Source: Actinomadura soli (GTDB lineage: Bacteria; Actinomycetota; Actinomycetes; Streptosporangiales; Streptosporangiaceae). Taken from it: a stretch of 33,167 bases of DNA. Below, piece by piece: positions 1 to 8,574 of this stretch. The notes beneath the pieces are model-generated. The model was not told the origin of the DNA, made no database searches, and saw only the letters and a list, made by a program, of their open reading frames with translations. Both the position numbers and the translations under genes were made by a program. Each line of letters starts with the position of its first letter. Positions within the stretch are counted from its first letter, which is position 1. The stretch spans positions 1-33,167 of the forward strand of contig NZ_VCKW01000071.1 in NCBI RefSeq assembly GCF_005889715.1, in the 5' to 3' direction.

Positions 1-2
1 GG

Positions 3-743
3 CTGGGGTCGGTCTCCGCAACGCGTCGTCAGTGTCGTGGTCGGCGGTGGAAACGCCCCGAGCCACGTCCCTTCGACGAATTGCTCTCCCAGGTCCGGTC
101 CCTAACCCGGGAAGTCCAATGTGTGGACGGTGAACTCGTACACGCCGAGGAGAGCATCCGCCTCAACCCGCGGGCGTCGGAATGCTGCGGCCAATGGTGG
201 CGCTGCGGGAGACCTACGGGCGAAATGCGCCGGCAGCGATTCGCCTCAGAAACCATCGACCTCGAGGACCCGTTCGCCTATCACCTGGACGCCGCGCGTG
301 AAGAGCGCGTCAAGCTGACCGAGATGCTGCGGGCCGAAAGCCCCGACTGGCCGCTCCATGGTGAGCTTCTCGTTCACCTCGACCGCTTGCGAACCGAACT
401 GGAATCCGGGCAACGAACACGAACGGAAAGGCGCCCGAGTCGCCGGCTCCGCATCCCCAAGCCTTCGCCCCCTGCCACGCTCAGCCCGATCCGGCGCCGA
501 ACAGACCTTCGTCGAGCACGCTCCCGAGCCGTAGTCGCCATCGACAATGCCGAGGTCACGCCTGGCCTGCCGCGCGGGCGTCTGGAAGGCTCCGGGGCGA
601 ACCGGCCGGCGACGACGAGGCCGTACAGAACATGGTCCAGGGCGAGGACGATTCTCCAGGCGACTCTGCGCTCATGCGCGTGCTTGACCCCGAGGAGGGG
701 GCGGATGCCGATCTCGAAGCCGAGCCAGAAGACCAGCCCGTAG
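3..743 (+). pseudogene. possible gene remnant entering from the left edge
   Basis: A reading frame is open from the first bases of the window to a stop at 743. The part up to about position 430 has moderately coding-like codon use and contains plausible protein stretches, such as FAYHLDAAREERVKL and HGELLVHLDRLRTELE. From 374 on it runs antisense to the membrane-protein gene on the minus strand, and the translation becomes an arginine/proline-rich shadow. I do not recognise a family. It may be the 3' part of a real gene that has lost its stop codon, or chance. The start would lie outside the window. Confidence is low. Confidence 0.2.
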
Positions 744-1039
744 ACGGGCCCGCTGGCGCCGTGTGCGCGGACGCGCTCGGGCAGCATCCCGTACGCGGCG
801 CCGCCAGCCGAACCGTAGGTCCAGTGGGCGAGTTCTATGACGGCTTCACGGTGCCGTTCCGGAAGCCGGTACACGAGCGGGAGATGTTTCTCCACAATCG
901 CCTCGGGCGGGCTCTTCTCGTGGGGGCCCATGGCCGCCGTCACCGTGCGGGCACCGGTCATCGCCATGGCCGCGACGAGTCCCCGGGCGCCCGCGCGGAC
1001 GATCGCGCCGGTGTCCCTGCTCCGGATGAGCGGCTTCAT
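374..1039 (-). CDS. small integral membrane protein, DUF1440/YagU-like (tentative)
   Basis: A protein of 221 residues starting at an ATG preceded by a GGGGAGAAG-type ribosome binding site; a longer reading frame exists upstream but lacks such a site. Hydrophobic segments lie near residues 18-37, 76-86, 97-118 and 130-146, which fits a compact multi-spanning membrane protein of the type often annotated in actinomycetes as DUF1440-like. No catalytic motif is visible and the function is unknown. After about residue 150 the translation turns into a long Arg/Ser/Gly-rich tail with no obvious structure, unusual for this type of protein. The original stop may have been lost by a frameshift, so the true C-terminus may lie nearer 590. 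It is transcribed divergently from the hydrogenase operon, with about 230 bases between the two starts. Confidence 0.6.
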   Translation of the reverse strand: MKPLIRSRDTGAIVRAGARGLVAAMAMTGARTVTAAMGPHEKSPPEAIVEKHLPLVYRLPERHREAVIELAHWTYGSAGGAAYGMLPERVRAHGASGPVYGLVFWLGFEIGIRPLLGVKHAHERRVAWRIVLALDHVLYGLVVAGRFAPEPSRRPRGRPGVTSALSMATTARERARRRSVRRRIGLSVAGGEGLGMRSRRLGRLSVRVRCPDSSSVRKRSR

Positions 1040-1268
1040 GACTTCTCCCCTGATAGACGTTCTCACCGATCTGCCCTCTTCACCGGAGGGCATGCCAGGC
1101 GCGCGATGACAGGTCACTTCTCCGGTAGGTGCCACCATCACCTACTGGGCGTCCTCACTTACCGGGGCCGGCAGTGGTTGCTATACCGGAGGAAGCTTTC
1201 CCCGTGCGCGTCGCTTGCGCCATTGCGGGGTTGGCGTAATCGGTTCGGCGCGGGGAGGTGTGTCCGGA
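1040..1268. promoter_or_regulatory. divergent intergenic region with a short inverted repeat
   Basis: These 229 bases separate the membrane-protein gene from the first gene of the hydrogenase operon and must hold the promoters for both. The clearest structure is a perfect inverted repeat, TAGGTG at 1126-1131 and CACCTA at 1139-1144, separated by seven bases; it could be an operator. A weak promoter-like pair, TTGCGC at 1215-1220 and TAATCG at 1237-1242, lies just upstream of the operon. Neither is strong enough to assert. Confidence 0.3.
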
Positions 1269-2672
1269 GTGGTGAGCCCGCCCGTCACGCCTTCCAGCGG
1301 GTTTGAGTATGCGCGCGAAGTGGCCGATGCGATTCTTTATGAGGGCTACCTCCTTTATCCCTACCGTCGTTCGTCGGTCAAGAACCGCGTGCGCTGGCAG
1401 TTCGGAGTGATCGTCCCGCCGGCGTGGGCGGAGGCGCAGGGGCTGACCGACACGGGCGTCGCCGGGTCCGCCGAGGCCCCCTGGCAGCAGACCGAATGCC
1501 TGCTGCAGGCACCGACGGACGCAACGATCCGGTGCCGGGTTCGTTTTCTCCAACTGCAGCGCAAATCGGTGCAGGAGCGTCTGACCGACGGCTCCTACCG
1601 CTCGGTCGATTCGCTGCGTTCGGGGGCACGGCTGGAGTTCGGATTCGACGAAGCCCTGCCACAGGAGTTCGATCTCCAGTTCTCGTTGCGGGACGTCCTG
1701 GGCGATACGCACGAGTTCGCCGTCCAGGCCACTGGCGGGATGGACACCGAGCACGTTGAGGACGAGGAGGGACGTCCCCTCGGCCGTGTCCGGCGCCGGC
1801 GGTGCCCGGTGACGGCCACGGCCGCGGTATCGGCCTCGACGGTGGCGACATCGGCCTCGAAGGCCGCCGGTGGCGACGAACCGCGCCAGAGCCACCGGCT
1901 GCGCGTGCGCATAGCGAATAAGGGCGCGGTGACGCCGCCGGGAGCCTCCCGGGAGGAGGCATTGGCGGAATCGCTGATCGGCTGCCATGTGCTGTTGGGC
2001 GTGGACGGGGGCTCGTTCCTGTCCTCGCTGGATCCACCTCAGTGGGCCAGACAGGCGGCCGAGGAGTGTGTGAACGTCCACACGTTCCCCGTGCTGGCGG
2101 GCCCGCCGGGCGACGATCACGTGGTGTTGTCTTCGCCGATCCTGCTGTACGACCACCCGCGCGTCGCTCCGGAGAGCCCCGGTGATCTGCACGATGCGAC
2201 GGAGATCGACGAGATCCTGTCGTTGCGCACCCTGACGCTGACGGACGCGGAAAAGCGAGAGGCGCGCGCCACCGATCCGCGAGCCGCCGAGATCCTGGAC
2301 CGGACAGAGTCGATGCCGCCCGAGGTGTTCTCACGCCTGCACGGGGCGGTGCGGTCGCTGCGGCCTGCGGCGAGCGCTGATCCGGAGCCGCCGCCCGGGG
2401 CCGGCAGCGTCGTGGTCGCGGGTGTGCCGGTCCGCCGGGGGAGCCGGGTACGGCTGCGGCCGCGGCGGCACGGCGTCGATCCCCAGGACCGGTTCCTGGA
2501 GGGCAGGACCGCGCAGGTCGAGGCGGTGCTCTGCGACGTCGACGATGCCACGCATCTCGCGGTCACGGTGGAGGACGACCCCGCCGCGGAGCTCAACCGG
2601 TGGTACGGGCGGTTCCGCTACTTCTCCCCCGACGAGGTGGAGCCGCTGTCGGCGGAGGGGGATCGGCGATGA
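1269..2672 (+). CDS. hydrogenase-locus protein of unknown function
   Basis: A 467-residue protein that opens the hydrogenase operon. I chose the GTG at 1269 (1272 is equally possible) because a GGGGAGG site lies at the right distance at about 1252-1258; an ATG at 1215 in the same frame has no such site. The N-terminal part, after the segment AILYEGYLLYPYRRSS, looks like one folded domain of roughly 190 residues. A low-complexity Ala/Ser/Thr linker follows near residues 180-200, and then a second region. The last 80 residues form a compact beta-rich-looking domain ending in RWYGRFRYFSPDEVEPL. No signal peptide, membrane segment or metal motif is visible. The stop overlaps the protease gene start (ATGA), so the two are translationally coupled. 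My impression is that related proteins occur in actinobacterial group 1h hydrogenase clusters, but I cannot assign a function. Confidence 0.8.
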   Translation: MVSPPVTPSSGFEYAREVADAILYEGYLLYPYRRSSVKNRVRWQFGVIVPPAWAEAQGLTDTGVAGSAEAPWQQTECLLQAPTDATIRCRVRFLQLQRKSVQERLTDGSYRSVDSLRSGARLEFGFDEALPQEFDLQFSLRDVLGDTHEFAVQATGGMDTEHVEDEEGRPLGRVRRRRCPVTATAAVSASTVATSASKAAGGDEPRQSHRLRVRIANKGAVTPPGASREEALAESLIGCHVLLGVDGGSFLSSLDPPQWARQAAEECVNVHTFPVLAGPPGDDHVVLSSPILLYDHPRVAPESPGDLHDATEIDEILSLRTLTLTDAEKREARATDPRAAEILDRTESMPPEVFSRLHGAVRSLRPAASADPEPPPGAGSVVVAGVPVRRGSRVRLRPRRHGVDPQDRFLEGRTAQVEAVLCDVDDATHLAVTVEDDPAAELNRWYGRFRYFSPDEVEPLSAEGDRR

Positions 2673-3277
2673 GCGGGGTGGCGGCCCGCCGGGTCCTGGT
2701 GGCGGGGATCGGGAACGTGTTCCTCGGCGACGACGGGTTCGGCGTGGAGGTCGTCCGGCGGATGGACGGCTCCGCGCTCCCGGCGAACGTGTCGGTCGCC
2801 GACTATGGCATCCGCGGTGTTCATCTGGCGTACGAGCTGCTGGACCACCGGCCCGACGTCTTGATCATGGTGGACGCGGTACCCGTCGAAGGGCCGCCCG
2901 GCACCCTCACTGTCCTGGAGGTGGACGCGGACTCGGTCGACGGCGCGGTGGCCGGCTTGGACCCCGCAGATCCGCTCGGCCCGCCCGCCGTGGACGGGCA
3001 CGGCATGCAGCCCATGGCCGTGCTCCGGCTTCTCCGGCGGCTCGGCGGCGAACTGCCCCGCGTGCTCGTGGTGGGTTGCCGTCCGGCCGTCATCGACGAG
3101 TGCATGGAGTTGTCGCAACCGGTGCGCGCTGCCGTGGAGGGGGCCGTCCGCCTGGTGACCGAGCTGGCATCCGACGAGTCCGCTCGTGCTGTGGCTGCTT
3201 GTGATGAGGCGGCTTGTGCTGAGGTTGCACGTGATGAACGGGAAGCGAACACGGATCCGGAGCGAGCGAATGCATGA
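2669..3277 (+). CDS. [NiFe] hydrogenase maturation endopeptidase (HupD/HyaD family)
   Basis: A 202-residue protease of the HybD/HyaD family, which removes the C-terminal tail of the hydrogenase large subunit after nickel insertion. The family signature GIGNVFLGDDGFG lies at residues 13-25. The three residues corresponding to the nickel-sensing Glu, Asp and His of HybD appear as E27, D69 (MVDAVP) and H111 (DGHGMQP). After about residue 165 there is an Ala/Asp/Glu-rich extension, probably disordered. The ATG overlaps the upstream stop and the stop overlaps the hypA start, so translation is coupled on both sides. The likely substrate is the large subunit encoded at 4844-6637, whose C-terminus has the expected cleavage site. 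Confidence 0.93.
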   Translation: MSGVAARRVLVAGIGNVFLGDDGFGVEVVRRMDGSALPANVSVADYGIRGVHLAYELLDHRPDVLIMVDAVPVEGPPGTLTVLEVDADSVDGAVAGLDPADPLGPPAVDGHGMQPMAVLRLLRRLGGELPRVLVVGCRPAVIDECMELSQPVRAAVEGAVRLVTELASDESARAVAACDEAACAEVARDEREANTDPERANA

Positions 3278-3626
3278 GCTGGGGATGTGCGAGGGCATCG
3301 TCGAGGCGGTCCTTCGGCGGGCCGGTGACCGGCCGGTGCGTGCCGTGCGGGTCCGCGTCGGCGGGCACCCGGTCGACCCGGACGTGATCGAGCAGGGTGT
3401 GCGGATGGCCGCGATGGGCACGGTGGCCGAGGGCGCCGACGTCGATCTCGTGCTGGAGCCGTTGCGGGTCCGGTGCCGTCCCTGCCGCGAGGAGACGCCG
3501 GTGAACAGCGCCACGGCCTTGGCCGCGTGCCCGGCGTGCGGCGCCGTGGACGTGGAGAGCACCGGTCACGAGGACGTCGTCCTGGAGTCGATCACTGTGG
3601 ACGCGCCGGTCGGGGAGAGCCGCTGA
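3270..3626 (+). CDS. hypA: HypA nickel chaperone
   Basis: A 118-residue HypA, which delivers nickel to the hydrogenase large subunit. The N-terminus begins MHELGMCEGI, with the essential nickel-binding His2 and adjacent Glu3. The zinc site is a pair of CxxC motifs, C69-x-x-C72 and C87-x-x-C90. Length and layout are normal for the family. The gene starts inside the end of the protease gene, giving an 8-base overlap. HypA normally acts with the GTPase HypB, but no hypB follows here or elsewhere in the window. The start is fixed by the conserved MHE; upstream in-frame codons are not credible. Confidence 0.95.
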   Translation: MHELGMCEGIVEAVLRRAGDRPVRAVRVRVGGHPVDPDVIEQGVRMAAMGTVAEGADVDLVLEPLRVRCRPCREETPVNSATALAACPACGAVDVESTGHEDVVLESITVDAPVGESR

Positions 3627-3735
3627 TGACCCTGTCGCGGGACGCCGAACCCGCCGGGACACGGCACACCGCTCCGCGAGGCCGGGTACGGCGGCGGCGC
3701 GTCGAGCACACCTCGGACATGAGGAGGCACGAACC

Positions 3736-3739
<4 letters not shown>
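3626..3739 (+). CDS. possible 37-aa coupled small ORF between hypA and the small-subunit gene
   Basis: An ATG overlaps the hypA stop (TGATG) and the frame ends in a TGA that overlaps the ATG of the hydrogenase small subunit. The 37-residue product is Arg-rich (for example RGRVRRRRVEHTSD) and has no recognisable domain. The exact overlaps at both ends suggest it may be translated to couple hypA to the small subunit. However, the small subunit also has its own strong GGAGG site at 3722-3726, so coupling is not required. It may simply be a spacer that happens to be open. Confidence 0.3.
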
Positions 3740-4773
<1,034 letters not shown>

Positions 4774-4843
4774 ACCGCACCCGGCGGCGCCTGGACGGGG
4801 CCGCTCGTCGGCCACCACCGGATCGCAGGAGAGGACCGTACCG

Positions 4844-6637
4844 ATGACAACCTCCGAGCAGGCGCCCGCCGGCGGAGAGCCCGGGCAGCTCGTCGAGATG
4901 TCGTGGGACCCCATCACGCGCATCATCGGCAACCTGGGCATCTACACGAAGATCGACTTTGCGAACCGGCGGGTGGCCGAGTGCCACAGCACATCGTCGT
5001 TGTTCCGCGGCTACTCGGTGTTCATGAAGGGCAAGGACCCCCGGGACGCGGGGTTCATCACCAGCCGCATCTGCGGGATCTGCGGCGACAACCACACCAC
5101 GTGCTCGGTGTACGCGCAGAACATGGCCTATGGCATCAAGAACCCGCCGCTGGCCGAATGGATCCTCAACCTCGGCGAGGCCGCCGAGTACATGTTCGAC
5201 CACACGATCTTCCAGGACAACCTCGTCTTCGTCGACTTCTGCGAGGCGATGGTCAAGGACACCAACCCGTCCGTGCTGAGGCGGGCCAGGGACACCGAGG
5301 CGCCGAACGCGGAGGTGCACGGCTACCGGACGATCGCCGACATCATGGAGGCGTTCAACCCCTTCGAGGGCGCGGTATACAAGGAGGCGCTGCAGGTCAG
5401 CCGCACCACGCGGGAGATGTTCTGCCTGATGGAGGGCAGGCACGTGCACCCCTCGACGGTGTATCCGGGCGGGGTCGGGACCATGCCGAGCCCCACCGTG
5501 TTCACCGACTACCTCTCCCGCCTGATGGGCATCGTCGACTTCATCAAGAAGTCCGTCGCGATGAACGACGACGTCTTCGACTTCTTCTACGAGGCGCTGC
5601 CCGGGTACGAGGAGGTGGGCCGCCGCCGCGTCATGCTCGGCTGCTGGGGCGCCTTCCAGGACCCCGCGGTCGTCGACTACAAGTACGAGACGATGAACCG
5701 CTGGGGGAAGGCGATGTACGTCACGCCCGGCATCGTCGTGGACGGCGAACTCCTCACCACGAACCTGGTCGACATCAACCTCGGCATCCGCATCCTGCTC
5801 GGCAGCTCCTACTACGACGACTGGGTGAACGAGGACCCCTTCGTCACCCATGATCCGCTCGGCAACCCGGTGGACATGCGCCACCCGTGGAACCAGACCA
5901 CCCTGCCGGTGCCGCAGAAACGCGACTTCGACGACAAGTACAGCTGGGTCATGAGCCCGCGCTGGCTGCGTCCTGAGACCGGAGAGCATCTCGCTCTGGA
6001 CACCGGCGGCGGGGCGTTCGCGCGGCTCTACACGACCGCGCTGGCGAACATGGTCGACACCCCGTTCGTGAAGTCGACCGGATCCAGCGTGCAGATCTCG
6101 CTGCCGAAGGGCCGCGACCTGCCGGAGACGACGCTGGAATGGCGTATCCCGCAGTGGTCCAACGCCCTCGAACGGAATCGGGCCCGCGCCTACTTCGTCG
6201 CCTACGCGGCGGCGATGGCGGTGCATTTCGTCGAGCAAGCACTCGGCCTGGTCCGCGCCGGCGACACCAAGGTGTTCGAGGACTTCGAGGTGCCCGACGA
6301 GGCGATCGGGTGCGGGTTCCACGAGGCGGTGCGCGGCGTGCTGTCACACCACATGGTGATCCGGGACGGGAAGATCGCCAACTACCATCCGTACCCGCCG
6401 ACGCCCTGGAACGGCAGCCCGCGCGACAGCTTCGGCACGCCCGGCCCCTACGAGGACGCCGTCCAGGACATGCCGATCTTCGAGGAGAACGGCGCCGACG
6501 ATTTCAGGGGCGTCGACATCATGCGCGCCGTCCGCAGCTTCGACCCGTGCCTGCCCTGTGGCGTGCACATGTACCTCGGCGGGGGACGGACGCTGCAGAA
6601 ACTGCATTCTCCGATGTTCGGAGCGACCCATGGCTGA
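4844..6637 (+). CDS. hhyL: [NiFe] hydrogenase large subunit, group 1h type
   Basis: The 597-residue catalytic subunit binds the Ni-Fe(CN)2CO centre. The N-terminal motif RICGICGDNH supplies C77 and C80. The C-terminal motif DPCLPC supplies C569 and C572 and is followed by GVH. The endopeptidase should cut after H575, removing a 22-residue tail that begins MYLGGG. All four metal-binding cysteines are present, so the enzyme should be active. The start ATG follows an AGGAGAGGA site at 4827-4835. Together with the small subunit it catalyses H2 oxidation to protons and electrons, very likely supporting persistence on trace atmospheric H2. The 3' end overlaps the NifU-like gene by 8 bases. Confidence 0.97.
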   Translation: MTTSEQAPAGGEPGQLVEMSWDPITRIIGNLGIYTKIDFANRRVAECHSTSSLFRGYSVFMKGKDPRDAGFITSRICGICGDNHTTCSVYAQNMAYGIKNPPLAEWILNLGEAAEYMFDHTIFQDNLVFVDFCEAMVKDTNPSVLRRARDTEAPNAEVHGYRTIADIMEAFNPFEGAVYKEALQVSRTTREMFCLMEGRHVHPSTVYPGGVGTMPSPTVFTDYLSRLMGIVDFIKKSVAMNDDVFDFFYEALPGYEEVGRRRVMLGCWGAFQDPAVVDYKYETMNRWGKAMYVTPGIVVDGELLTTNLVDINLGIRILLGSSYYDDWVNEDPFVTHDPLGNPVDMRHPWNQTTLPVPQKRDFDDKYSWVMSPRWLRPETGEHLALDTGGGAFARLYTTALANMVDTPFVKSTGSSVQISLPKGRDLPETTLEWRIPQWSNALERNRARAYFVAYAAAMAVHFVEQALGLVRAGDTKVFEDFEVPDEAIGCGFHEAVRGVLSHHMVIRDGKIANYHPYPPTPWNGSPRDSFGTPGPYEDAVQDMPIFEENGADDFRGVDIMRAVRSFDPCLPCGVHMYLGGGRTLQKLHSPMFGATHG

Positions 6638-7238
6638 GCCCGCACCGATCCAGGAGGCCGGCCCCGGCACCGCCGCCGACCGCCCGCGACGCCTGGACGG
6701 TCAGGCGATCGCCGGCCGGCTGGGCCGCCTCGACGAGACGCTCGGCAGGCTGGAACGGACGCCCGGCGCGACCGCGGAGACGGCGCTGGACGCGGTCACC
6801 TTCCTCACCGAGGTGTACGGGGAGGCGCTGGCGCGGGTGATGGACCGCGCATCCGATGATTCCCGCCTCATTGAAGCCATCCTCGACGACGATCTCGTCG
6901 GCCACCTCCTCGTCCTCCACGAAATCCATCCCGAGCCGGTCGAGCGGCGCGTCGCCCGTGCCCTGGACGCGCTCCGGCCGCGGCTCCGTCGCAAGGGCGC
7001 CGACGCCGAGCTCGTCGGGATCCAGGAGGAGACCGCTCAGGTGCGGGTGAAGGCAGGCGGGTGCGGGTGCGGCGGCGCCGAACCCGTTGAGGACGTCGTG
7101 CGAGAGGCCGTACTGGCCGCGGCCCCCGAACTGGTCGGCGTCCACGTGGCCACTCCGGACACCTCAACGTCGACGAAGACGTTCGTCCCCGTCGAGGCGC
7201 TCCTGCGACCCCCCGCCATCACGGACGGCGCCCCATGA
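6630..7238 (+). CDS. NifU C-terminal domain-like protein
   Basis: A 202-residue protein. The first half is helical, with a segment near residues 88-120 (LVGHLLVLHEIHPEPVERR) that looks like a conserved domain of its own. Residues 125-180 resemble the NifU C-terminal domain (Fe-S scaffold): the beta strand AQVRVKAGG leads into a cysteine motif, then a helix and the strand ELVGVHV. The motif is C145-x-C147 (GGCGCGG) rather than the usual C-x-x-C, so ordinary cluster assembly is uncertain. The gene overlaps the large-subunit stop and the next start (ATGA), so it is tightly tied to the hydrogenase. Possible roles are cluster delivery to the small subunit or electron transfer from it; I infer this from position only. 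Confidence 0.8.
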   Translation: MAEPAPIQEAGPGTAADRPRRLDGQAIAGRLGRLDETLGRLERTPGATAETALDAVTFLTEVYGEALARVMDRASDDSRLIEAILDDDLVGHLLVLHEIHPEPVERRVARALDALRPRLRRKGADAELVGIQEETAQVRVKAGGCGCGGAEPVEDVVREAVLAAAPELVGVHVATPDTSTSTKTFVPVEALLRPPAITDGAP

Positions 7239-7867
7239 CCTTCGGAGCGCTCAACCGCGCGATCCTGAGATCGTCCACCCGGGCGGACGTTGACAGGTGC
7301 GGTCTGTGCGAGGTTCCCGTCGCGGACGGCCATGCCCACGTTTTCGACGAGCGCACCGGTGAACTGGCGTGCGCGTGCCGCGCGTGCGCCCTGCTCTTCG
7401 AGAAGGACGGGGCCGGGGCAGGGCACTACCGGCTCGTGCCGGACCGCAGGGTGAGGCTGACCGGCGTCTCGGTCGCCGATCTCGGCGTCCCGGTGCGGCT
7501 CGCCTTCTTCGTCGTCGGGTTGGACGGCGCCGTCGTCGCCCGGTACCCGAGCCCGATGGGCGCGACGGCGTGGACGGTGGACCCGTCCGCCTGGACGGCC
7601 GTCAGCGCACAGAACCCGGATCTGGCGTCGATGCTGCCCGCGGTCGAGGCGCTGCTGACCAGCTCGATCCGCGAGGCGGACGAGCAGTGGCTCGTCCCGG
7701 TCGACGACTGCTACCGCCTCGTCGGCGTCATCAAGGGGGCGTGGACGGGGCTGTCGGGGGGAGACCGCGTGTGGACGGCCGTCGAGGCGTTCTTCGCCCA
7801 ACTGGCCGAGGGAGGTCATCGTCCCGGAACCTCGGCCCGGCCTCACCGACCACGAGAGGGGAACTAG
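7235..7867 (+). CDS. DUF5947 family protein, cysteine motif near N-terminus
   Basis: A 210-residue protein starting at an ATG that overlaps the previous stop. C22-x-x-C25 and C48-x-x-C51, with an extra C46 and nearby H33/H35, form a possible zinc-ribbon or Rieske-like metal site; the text is CGLCE and later CACRACALLF. The rest is a single alpha/beta domain, including VRLAFFVVGLDGAVVARYPSP. I recognise it as DUF5947, a family I associate with actinobacterial hydrogenase loci; its function is not established. The last 15-20 residues are Arg/Pro-rich and probably disordered. Its placement directly after the NifU-like gene suggests the two work together in cluster assembly or electron relay. Confidence 0.8.
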   Translation: MTFGALNRAILRSSTRADVDRCGLCEVPVADGHAHVFDERTGELACACRACALLFEKDGAGAGHYRLVPDRRVRLTGVSVADLGVPVRLAFFVVGLDGAVVARYPSPMGATAWTVDPSAWTAVSAQNPDLASMLPAVEALLTSSIREADEQWLVPVDDCYRLVGVIKGAWTGLSGGDRVWTAVEAFFAQLAEGGHRPGTSARPHRPREGN

Positions 7868-7869
7868 CC

Positions 7870-8079
7870 ATGGCGCAGATTCGCGTCGGTAAACCGGACG
7901 TGGCCCCCGACACGCCTTCACACACCAAAGGCGTCGATCAAGGCAACCGCAAGGGCGCCTACGACCACGAACCCGGGCACCACGAGGACGGCACCGCCGA
8001 CTCGCGGCGGTCGACCGGCATTCGGCCCAAAGAGCGGGACCCGATTCTGCCGATCATGCCGAACCTGCCGCCCGGCTGA
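7870..8079 (+). CDS. small hydrophilic hydrogenase-locus protein (69 aa)
   Basis: A 69-residue, highly charged protein with no cysteine and no membrane segment. An AGAGGGGAA ribosome site precedes the ATG, which lies only two bases after the upstream stop. The middle is rich in His, Asp, Glu and Gly (for example AYDHEPGHHEDGTADS) and the end is Pro-rich (ILPIMPNLPPG), which suggests an unstructured protein or a short linker/adaptor. The several histidines could bind metal, but this is speculation. I know of no named family. Its fixed place in the operon and good ribosome site make it a real gene. Confidence 0.7.
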   Translation: MAQIRVGKPDVAPDTPSHTKGVDQGNRKGAYDHEPGHHEDGTADSRRSTGIRPKERDPILPIMPNLPPG

Positions 8080-8099
8080 CCCGAAAGGAGCGAGACGAC

Positions 8100-8210
8100 G
8101 TGCGAAAAGTGTGGATCGGGGTGGCCTGCCTGACCGCCGCCGGAGTCGTGGCGCTGGTCTGGAAGGAGATTCCGGCGATGCGCCGCTACCTCAAGATCGA
8201 GCGCATGTGA
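8100..8210 (+). CDS. 36-aa single-span membrane protein
   Basis: This very short gene starts with GTG after a clear AAAGGAG site (about 8085-8091). The product begins MRKVWIGVACL, has one hydrophobic helix at about residues 4-21, and ends in a positively charged tail RRYLKIERM. That gives a membrane peptide with charged residues on both sides of one helix. It resembles the small actinobacterial proteins called DUF6893, an assignment made from memory only. It lies between the 69-aa gene and hypC, 21 bases before the latter. A possible role is anchoring the otherwise soluble hydrogenase to the membrane; this is inferred from position and topology. Confidence 0.65.
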   Translation: MRKVWIGVACLTAAGVVALVWKEIPAMRRYLKIERM

Positions 8211-8231
8211 GCGGGGAGGACGGCAGGGCGG

Positions 8232-8504
8232 ATGTGCCTCGGCATTCCCGGTGAGATCGTCGAACTCTCACCCGACCGCGACGACCTCGCCACAGTCGAG
8301 GTCGCCGGCGTCCGGCGCGCCGTCAACATCGGCCTGCTCGGGCCGGACGGCGTGCGCCCCGGCGACTGGGTCCTGGTGCACGTCGGCTTCGCCATGTCCA
8401 AGATCGACGAGGCCGAGGCCGCGGCGACGCTCGACCTGCTGCGGGGACTCGGGAGCGCCTACACCGACGAACTGGACGCGCTCGCGGACTCCGACATCAC
8501 CTGA
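8232..8504 (+). CDS. hypC: HypC hydrogenase maturation chaperone
   Basis: The 90-residue HypC carries the Fe(CN)2CO unit from the HypD complex to the large subunit. It begins MCLGIPGEIVEL, with the invariant Cys2 that binds iron, and continues with the typical OB-like fold ending in GDWVLVHVGFAMSKID. Length is normal. It heads the hypC-hypD-hypE segment. A second, divergent HypC-like protein is encoded on the opposite strand at 13777-14022. Confidence 0.95.
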   Translation: MCLGIPGEIVELSPDRDDLATVEVAGVRRAVNIGLLGPDGVRPGDWVLVHVGFAMSKIDEAEAAATLDLLRGLGSAYTDELDALADSDIT

Positions 8505-8574
8505 CGGGCCCCGGCCCGGTCCAGGAGCCGGGGTCACGCGGGTTCCGACATCGAACGAAGGGCGGCTGACCGGC

